In this document: one piece after another, positions 57,589 to 64,000 of the stretch
Position numbering within the stretch: position 1 is the stretch's first letter
How the letters are laid out: each line of letters begins with the position of its first letter
Assembly: GCF_029675105.1 (NCBI RefSeq)
Contig: NZ_JAQQFV010000003.1
Location: forward strand, 434,001-498,000
Source of the DNA: Nocardia anocheti
GTDB taxonomy: Bacteria > Actinomycetota > Actinomycetes > Mycobacteriales > Mycobacteriaceae
Length of the DNA: 64,000 bases
Reading direction: 5' to 3'
Translations under genes and position numbers: made by a program
The notes under the pieces: model-generated
What the model was told of the DNA's origin: nothing
Database searches by the model: none
What the model saw: only the letters and a program-made list of their open reading frames with translations

Positions 57589-57621
57589 GTAGTCAACGAC
57601 TACTTTGTAGTCAATGACCAC
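57589..57621. promoter_or_regulatory. Tandem TetR operators GTAGTC-N3-GACTAC
   Basis: Operator 1 GTAGTC-AAC-GACTAC (57589-57603) is a perfect 6-3-6 dyad; operator 2 GTAGTC-AAT-GACCAC (57607-57621) has one mismatch. They are centred 18 bp apart in the 78-bp gap between the divergent membrane-protein and TetR genes and would cover both promoters. Confidence 0.75.
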
Positions 57622-57653
57622 ATTAGGGGAGGTCGGATATCCTGACTCTCACC

Positions 57654-58238
57654 ATGGCCGTGCACACCCCCTATCACCACGGAGATCTCCGCGCCGCGCT
57701 GCTCGAGCGCGCCGAGTCGACCTTGCGCGAGGTCGGGGTGGACGGTCTGTCGCTGCGGCAGCTCGCCCGCGACACCGGGGTCAGCCATGCCGCGCCGAGC
57801 CGCCACTTCCGCGACAAACAGGCCCTGCTCGACGCCCTGGCCGTCACCGGATTGCACCGTCTCGCCACCTGTTTCGAACAGGCCGCTCCCGACGGCCCGA
57901 TCACCACCCGCCTGCGCACCCTCGCCCGCGTCTACCTGCGTTTCGCCGTCGACAACCCCGAACTGCTCCCGCTGATGTTCGCGCGCAGGCACACCTCCCC
58001 CGAGATCCAGCAGGCCGCCGACCGCGCCTTCGCCATCCCCATCACCCTCATCGCCGAAGGCCAGGGCGCGGGCGAGATCGTTCCCGGCGACCCGAAACGC
58101 CTCGGCGTCACCGCTCTGGCCGCCCTGCAGGGCCTGGCGACCTTCATCGGTTCGGGCTACACCACCGACTACGACTCCGCCCAACTCCTCGACGACCTGG
58201 TCACCCATCTCACCTCGGGCCTGCTCCCCCGCCCCTGA
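57654..58238 (+). CDS. TetR-family regulator (YhgE-FadD locus)
   Basis: A 194-residue TetR with the YHHGDLRAALLERAESTL N-terminus and HTH ending VSHAAPSRHFRDKQALLDAL. The C-terminal ligand domain is helical. It is divergent from the YhgE-fadD unit, with twin operators between, and convergent with the universal-stress gene (3-bp gap). Probably senses fatty acyl-CoA or a membrane-active compound; the ligand is inference. Confidence 0.85.
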   Translation: MAVHTPYHHGDLRAALLERAESTLREVGVDGLSLRQLARDTGVSHAAPSRHFRDKQALLDALAVTGLHRLATCFEQAAPDGPITTRLRTLARVYLRFAVDNPELLPLMFARRHTSPEIQQAADRAFAIPITLIAEGQGAGEIVPGDPKRLGVTALAALQGLATFIGSGYTTDYDSAQLLDDLVTHLTSGLLPRP

Positions 58239-58241
58239 CGG

Positions 58242-58721
58242 TCACGAAGCCGGGACGAGAGTGACCGGACGATGCGCGTGATGGATCACGCGGGCCGCCA
58301 CGGATTCGCCCATGAGCCGTTCCAGCAGCGACATCATCCCGTGGCGGGGCGCGCCGAGGACGATCATCTCCACCTCGGCGGTGTCGGCGATCGCCAGTAG
58401 CAGCTGGGTGGGGTCGCCCGGTGCGCTCTGGTAGGTCCAGTTGCCGGGCAGGGTGGACAGCAGGGCGCACGCCCGGTCGCGTTCGGCGATGACGGTGGCG
58501 TGCACGCGGTCCTCGAAATCGGGGCTGTCGGGGTCGACGGGCAGGTCGTCGATGTCGACGGCGTGGACGACGTGGAGGTGGGCGTCGAGACGACGGGCCA
58601 GGCCCACGGCGTAGGCGAGGGCAGCCTGTCCGGCGGGGTGGCGGTCGACGCCGACGAGCAGCTGGGTGGTCGGCGGGGGCGTGGTGCGGGGACCGTCGAC
58701 GCGGATGGGATCGGTGGGCAC
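58242..58721 (-). CDS. Universal stress protein in the crcB operon
   Basis: A 159-residue UspA-fold protein. VGVDRHPAGQAALAYAVGLA and LHVVHAVDID form the first strand-helix elements, and VLGAPRHGMMSLLERLMGES corresponds to the nucleotide loop but departs from the exact G-2x-G-9x-G-S pattern, so ATP binding is uncertain. It starts nine bases after crcB2 on the same strand and should be co-transcribed under the fluoride riboswitch. This links it to halide or envelope stress. Confidence 0.82.
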   Translation of the reverse strand: MPTDPIRVDGPRTTPPPTTQLLVGVDRHPAGQAALAYAVGLARRLDAHLHVVHAVDIDDLPVDPDSPDFEDRVHATVIAERDRACALLSTLPGNWTYQSAPGDPTQLLLAIADTAEVEMIVLGAPRHGMMSLLERLMGESVAARVIHHAHRPVTLVPAS

Positions 58722-58730
58722 GTGTCCTCC

Positions 58731-59096
58731 TCAGAGTCGGGCCAGCAGCAGGCCGATCGTGGCGGCGCAGACCGTGATGACCAGGGTGCCGAGGGCATTG
58801 GCGGTGGCGGCGCGATAGCTGCCGCGCTGGAGTAGCCGGACGGTTTCGACGCTGGCGGTGCTGAAGGTGGTGTAGCCGCCGCAGAAACCGGTCCCGGCGA
58901 CGAGGGTGAGATCGGCGGGCGCGTGCTGGAACAGAACGAGCCCGGTCAGGAACCCCAGCAGTAGTGACCCGGACACATTGACGATCACTGTCGCCCACGG
59001 GAATTCGGTGGCCCGGCGCGCCCGGATGGCGCCGTCGAGCACGAACCGGCACACCGCGCCCGCGCTGCCCGCCAGGGTGACCCACAGCAGCGTCAT
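58731..59096 (-). CDS. crcB2: Fluoride channel subunit CrcB2
   Basis: A 121-residue Fluc channel with four helices. The signature is GTGFCGGYTTFSTASVE, with the Phe box and the conserved TFST region. Actinobacteria often encode two different Fluc subunits that form the dual-topology channel together; this gene overlaps crcB1 by ATGA. It exports fluoride from the cytoplasm. Confidence 0.9.
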   Translation of the reverse strand: MTLLWVTLAGSAGAVCRFVLDGAIRARRATEFPWATVIVNVSGSLLLGFLTGLVLFQHAPADLTLVAGTGFCGGYTTFSTASVETVRLLQRGSYRAATANALGTLVITVCAATIGLLLARL

Positions 59097-59533
59097 CGGA
59101 CCTCGACCTCCGGGCGCGGGCGCACGATCGCGGCGACGGCGATCCCGACGATCGTGGCGAGGATCCCGACGATGACGCTGCCCAGGCCGTAGCCCAGGGC
59201 GATCGTGGGTCGCTCGTCGCGCACGAGCAGTGTCGTCTCGACGGCGAGCGTGCTGTAAGTGGTGAAGGAACCGAGCACCCCGGTGCCCAGACACAACCGC
59301 AGGCGTTGTCGGATACCGGAGTCGGGACCCAGCCGGGTCAGTGCCTCGAGCAGCAGGCCGAGTGCGAAGGCACCGGTGACGTTGACGACGAAGGTGGTCA
59401 CCGGGAACGTGCCCGCGCTGTGCGGGAACCACACACCGAGTTGATAGCGGATCGGGGTGCCGACGAGTCCACCGATCGCCACGGCCGCGATGGCCGACAT
59501 ACGAGTGTGTAGGGGGGCGGCGGGACGGGCCAC
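59093..59533 (-). CDS. crcB1: Fluoride channel subunit CrcB1 (first gene after riboswitch)
   Basis: A 146-residue Fluc channel subunit with GTGVLGSFTTYSTLAVE, RYQLGVWFP and four helices. The GTG at 59533 is seven bases after GGAAGGAG, and that ribosome site can pair with CTCCTTTTTCC at 59554-59564, as expected for riboswitch control. It partners crcB2, overlapping it by four bases. Confidence 0.9.
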   Translation of the reverse strand: MARPAAPLHTRMSAIAAVAIGGLVGTPIRYQLGVWFPHSAGTFPVTTFVVNVTGAFALGLLLEALTRLGPDSGIRQRLRLCLGTGVLGSFTTYSTLAVETTLLVRDERPTIALGYGLGSVIVGILATIVGIAVAAIVRPRPEVEVR

Positions 59534-59555
59534 GGACAGACTCCTTCCATCATGG

Positions 59556-59626
59556 AAAAAGGAGCCATCAGCCTCGGGTGAGGTGGTTCAGGCATCCAGG
59601 ATGCCTCGGCGGAGATCCATCGCCGC
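59556..59626 (-). ncRNA. Fluoride (crcB) riboswitch with ribosome-site-sequestering platform
   Basis: The minus-strand RNA reads GGCGAUGGAUCUCCGCC, then a hairpin GGCAUCC-U-GGAUGCC, then AACCACC, CCUC-ACCC-GAGG and CUGAUGGCUCC. These are the fluoride riboswitch elements in order (P1 GGnGAUGG..CCnCC, AAC.. and CUGAUG). Downstream, CUCCUUUUUCC can pair with the crcB1 site GGAAGGAG, giving a translational on-switch. A -10-like TATGCT is at 59632-59637, so transcription should start close to 59626. Confidence 0.88.
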
Positions 59627-59660
59627 CTCCGAGCATAGCGCACAGGCCTATCGTGTTCTG

Positions 59661-60329
59661 ATGCGCGCCAACCCCATCGACCGTCCCGCCGATCTCGACC
59701 TGGTCCGTGAGTCCTATGACCGGGTAGCCGACAACTACGTCGAGATGGTGACCTCGACCGGTATCGGCGATATCCGCCGCCACCCGTGGCTCAAGGCGGC
59801 CATCGACGCCTTCGCCGACACCGTGGGCACGCGCGGACCGGTGCTCGATGTGGGATGCGGGCCGGGCACGGTGACCGGTTACCTCGCCGAACGCGGACTC
59901 GACGTCTCCGGGGTCGACCTGTCGCCCGGCATGATCGCCCACGCGCGGCGGCTGTATCCGCACTGCCGCTTCGACGTCGCCTCGGCCACCGAGTTGGAGC
60001 TGGAGGCGGAGTCGCTGGGCGGGGTACTCGGGTGGTGGTCGCTGTTCAACCTGCCACGCGCGGTGCTCCCCCAGGTGCTGGCGTCCTTCACGCGGGCGTT
60101 GAAGCCGGGCGGCCAGTTCATCACCGCCACCCACGTCGGTGACAGCGATGTCGAGCGCACCGAGGCCTACGGCGGGGTGCCGGTGCGGTGGACGACCCAC
60201 TGTTGGCAGCCCGGTCAGCTCGTGGAGTTGATCGAGCGGGCGGGTCTGCGCCCGGTCGCCGAACTGCGGTTGCCCGCCGACGCGCAGGTCGGGCCGGGCG
60301 TGGTGATCATGGCCGAGCGCCGCGCGTGA
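59661..60329 (+). CDS. Class I SAM-dependent methyltransferase
   Basis: A 222-residue methyltransferase. Motif I is VLDVGCGPGTVTGYLAERG (about residues 52-70), then VSGVDLSPGMIAHAR and, later, LGWWSLFNLPRAVLP. Small-molecule methylases of this size are common; the target is unknown. The ATG at 59661 has no ribosome site, and TATCGT lies ten bases upstream, so a leaderless transcript is likely. Its start region also contains the -35 area of the divergent riboswitch promoter. Its 3' end overlaps the convergent regulator by 23 bases. Confidence 0.82.
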   Translation: MRANPIDRPADLDLVRESYDRVADNYVEMVTSTGIGDIRRHPWLKAAIDAFADTVGTRGPVLDVGCGPGTVTGYLAERGLDVSGVDLSPGMIAHARRLYPHCRFDVASATELELEAESLGGVLGWWSLFNLPRAVLPQVLASFTRALKPGGQFITATHVGDSDVERTEAYGGVPVRWTTHCWQPGQLVELIERAGLRPVAELRLPADAQVGPGVVIMAERRA

Positions 60330-61152
60330 GGGTCTCCTGGTCGGCGCTGTCGGTGTCCAGGCCGGTCAGCAGGCGCAGGCCGTCGGCGGCGGCGGTGTCC
60401 GGCGCGGCGGAGAGCACGATCAGCTCCATACCGGAGTCGTCGGGGAAGGCGAAGTTCTCCTGGTGGAGTTCCAGCAGCCCGACCAGCGGGTGCCGGTAGG
60501 CCTTGCGGCCGTGGGTGCGGGCACTGACGTCGGCGCGGGCCCACAGGCGGCGGAATCGGTCGCTGCCCATGGCGAGCTCGCCGATGAGCGAGGCCAGCCG
60601 CGGGTCGTCGGGATACTTGCCCACGGCCAGGCGCAGGTGGCCGACGGCGTCGAGGGTGCAGGTCTCCCAGTCGGCGTAGAGGCCGCGGTCGGCTTCCTCG
60701 AGGAACAGGTGGCGGGCGGTGTTGAGGCCGGGGATGGGTCGGCCGTAGAGCAGTCGGGCCGGGCGGTTGGCGGCGAGCACGTCGAGCCGGTGGTTCATGA
60801 TCAGGGCGGGCGCGTCGGCGACCAGGTCGAGCACCCGCAGCAGTTCGGGCCGTAGCCGTGCGGTGGGTGTCCTGGTGCGGCGGCGGGGTTGGCGGGCGAG
60901 GCGGTGCAGGTGCTCGCGTTCGGTGTCGTCGAGTTCGAGCACCCGGGCCAGGGCATCGAGGACTTGGTCGGAGGGCTGGGTGGCGCGGCCCTGCTCGAGC
61001 CGCACGTAGTAGTCGACGCTGACCCCGGACAGGTGGGCCACTTCTTCGCGGCGCAGCCCCGCGACCCGGCGTCGGCGGTCGACGGGGATGCCCGCGTCGG
61101 CCGGGTCGACGCGGGAGCGCCGTGTGCGCAGGAAACCGGCGAGATCGTCCAT
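60307..61152 (-). CDS. MmyB-like helix-turn-helix regulator
   Basis: A 281-residue XRE-type regulator. The N-terminal HTH is LRREEVAHLSGVSVDYYVRLEQ (about residues 33-54), then an MmyB ligand domain with NHRLDVLAANRPARLLYG and the PAS-like fold to the end. MmyB proteins bind fatty acids and sit next to and regulate short-chain dehydrogenases or quinone reductases. It is divergent from an NQO1-like gene, as usual for this family. Confidence 0.88.
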   Translation of the reverse strand: MDDLAGFLRTRRSRVDPADAGIPVDRRRRVAGLRREEVAHLSGVSVDYYVRLEQGRATQPSDQVLDALARVLELDDTEREHLHRLARQPRRRTRTPTARLRPELLRVLDLVADAPALIMNHRLDVLAANRPARLLYGRPIPGLNTARHLFLEEADRGLYADWETCTLDAVGHLRLAVGKYPDDPRLASLIGELAMGSDRFRRLWARADVSARTHGRKAYRHPLVGLLELHQENFAFPDDSGMELIVLSAAPDTAAADGLRLLTGLDTDSADQETLTRGARP

Positions 61153-61276
61153 GTCCCCAGTATGGCCACGCGCGCACCGGTGAGGGTGGTCCTGCTGGTC
61201 CCAGGAAGTGCGGTCCCTGAACGGATGGTCGCGCGACGTCCAGGATCGAGGACACACCTGATCCGAAGGAGTTCCG

Positions 61277-62053
61277 ATGAAGACGTTGATCGTGCACGCC
61301 CACCCCGAACCGGCCTCGCTGAACGGCTCGCTCACCGAGACCGCGGTGTCGACCTTGACCGCGGCCGGGCACGAGGTGCGTGTCAGCGACCTGTACGCGA
61401 TGAACTGGAAGGCGGTGGTCGACGCCGGTGACTTCGGGCCGGACGCGTCGAGTCCGCTGCGCGTGGTGGCCGATTCGGGTCGCGCCTTCGACGCGGGGAC
61501 CTTGAGCGAGGATGTGCGGGCCGAGCAGGACAAGCTGCGCTGGGCCGAGCTGATCGTCTTCCAGTTCCCGCTGTGGTGGTACACGATGCCCGCGATCCTC
61601 AAGGGCTGGGTGGATCGGGTGTTCACCGCGCATTTCGCCTACGGTGTCGGCGAGCACAGCGACACCCATTACGGCGACCGCTACGGGGAGGGCACGCTGG
61701 CGGGGCGCAAGGCGCTGCTGTCGGTGACGGTCGGCGGCCCGGCCGAGCACTACGGGCCGCGCGGGATCAACGGTCCGATCGAGGATCTGCTGTTCCCGAT
61801 CCAGCACGGCATCCTGTTCTACCCGGGCATCGAGTCACTGCCCCCGTTCGTCACCTACGGCGCCGACCGGATGACCGCACCACGCCACGCCGAGGTGCTC
61901 GAATCCTGGCGGGAGCGCCTGCGCACAGTCGATTCGACCGAGCCGATCGCGTTCCGGCGGCAGAACTTCGGCGACTACGAGATCCCGTCGCTGCGGCTCG
62001 AGCCCGGGCTGGAGCCGGTGGGCCGCACCGGTTTCGGGCTGCATGTGCTCTGA
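61277..62053 (+). CDS. NAD(P)H dehydrogenase (quinone), NQO1/flavodoxin-2 family
   Basis: A 258-residue flavodoxin-2-fold reductase. It begins MKTLIVHAHPEPASLNGSLT, with the FMN/FAD loop at residues 7-15, and has the active-site FQFPLWWYTMPAILKGWVD block and GPAEHYGPRG. It reduces quinones or electrophiles by two electrons. It is divergent from the MmyB-like regulator, which probably controls it. AAGGAG precedes the ATG. Confidence 0.9.
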   Translation: MKTLIVHAHPEPASLNGSLTETAVSTLTAAGHEVRVSDLYAMNWKAVVDAGDFGPDASSPLRVVADSGRAFDAGTLSEDVRAEQDKLRWAELIVFQFPLWWYTMPAILKGWVDRVFTAHFAYGVGEHSDTHYGDRYGEGTLAGRKALLSVTVGGPAEHYGPRGINGPIEDLLFPIQHGILFYPGIESLPPFVTYGADRMTAPRHAEVLESWRERLRTVDSTEPIAFRRQNFGDYEIPSLRLEPGLEPVGRTGFGLHVL

Positions 62054-62101
62054 CGCGCGGTGCTGGTGTCCTCCCCCGCTCGGGCGAGGACACCAGCGTG
62101 C

Positions 62102-64000
<1,899 letters not shown>

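Noticed and set aside
54472..57621. 1049-codon minus-strand frame suggesting a membrane protein-acyl ligase fusion
   Set aside because: The YhgE-like protein is in a different frame (56265-57575) and the ligase begins at its own ATG at 56265; the upstream part of the long frame is an out-of-frame shadow.

Overview
The window is high-GC actinobacterial chromosome, most like a Nocardia/Rhodococcus-type mycolic-acid actinomycete. The evidence is the gene content: a 14-subunit complex I operon preceded by an orphan receiver-domain gene as in mycobacteria, a KstR-type steroid operator, many TetR regulators, Eis-like GNAT, GabD2-like and FadD-like enzymes. GTG starts are frequent and adjacent genes often overlap by ATGA or TGATG. 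An actinobacterial dif sequence at 49248-49275 places the window in the replication terminus region. I saw no tRNA, rRNA, CRISPR array or intact insertion sequence.

Layout. 1-776: fragment of a MutS-like ATPase. 848-2808: a TetR regulator, an amidohydrolase and a tautomerase; the last two converge and each has the same CTATGC-N6-GCATAG operator. 2821-4466: divergent WYL regulator and VOC protein. 4467-6843: a 17-bp-arm hairpin, a zinc-binding coiled-coil protein, an unknown protein and a small membrane protein. 6845-10261: a phage-lysin-like wall hydrolase divergent from a subtilase, both without a signal peptide. 10313-14492: Eis-like acetyltransferase, UvrA-like ATPase, HdeD-like membrane protein. 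14778-16190: membrane-anchored binding protein.

16207-33200: the nuo (complex I) operon on the minus strand, nuoA to nuoN, followed by a coupled methyltransferase and preceded by the receiver-domain gene. Two oddities are a single-ORF fusion of nuoH and nuoI, and a 40-codon mini-ORF with a repeat between nuoD and nuoE. 33279-35289: an unknown protein divergent from a bacterial PARG-type macrodomain protein. 35338-41177: a Calvin-Benson-Bassham cluster, cbbR divergent from cbbL-cbbS-cbbX-fbp-prk (form I red-type RuBisCO, its AAA+ activase, FBPase and phosphoribulokinase). With complex I this implies facultative CO2 fixation, with the electron donor encoded elsewhere.

41178-49258: PLDc_N membrane protein, DinB with an SOS box over its start codon, acyl-CoA carboxylase beta subunit, winged-helix protein, KstR-box flavoprotein, CGNR regulator and epoxide hydrolase whose stop codon lies inside dif. 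49595-49637: a near-perfect 43-bp palindrome. 49653-54468: a TetR regulon (Old Yellow Enzyme; acetoacetate decarboxylase-like protein and aldehyde dehydrogenase) ending in a decayed PfpI gene. 54472-58238: YhgE-like membrane protein and FadD under a TetR with twin operators. 58242-59626: a fluoride riboswitch with two crcB genes and a universal stress gene. 59661-64000: methyltransferase, MmyB-like regulator, quinone reductase and the C-terminal part of a second UvrA-like ATPase.

The most notable items are dif overlapping a gene end, the NuoH-NuoI fusion, the nuoD/nuoE relay mini-ORF, the fluoride switch that probably also controls a stress protein, and several small regulons that can be read directly from shared operators. 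I did not find an obviously new multi-gene defence or biosynthetic system. The closest candidates for unexplained function are the lysin/subtilase pair and the PARG/unknown-protein pair.
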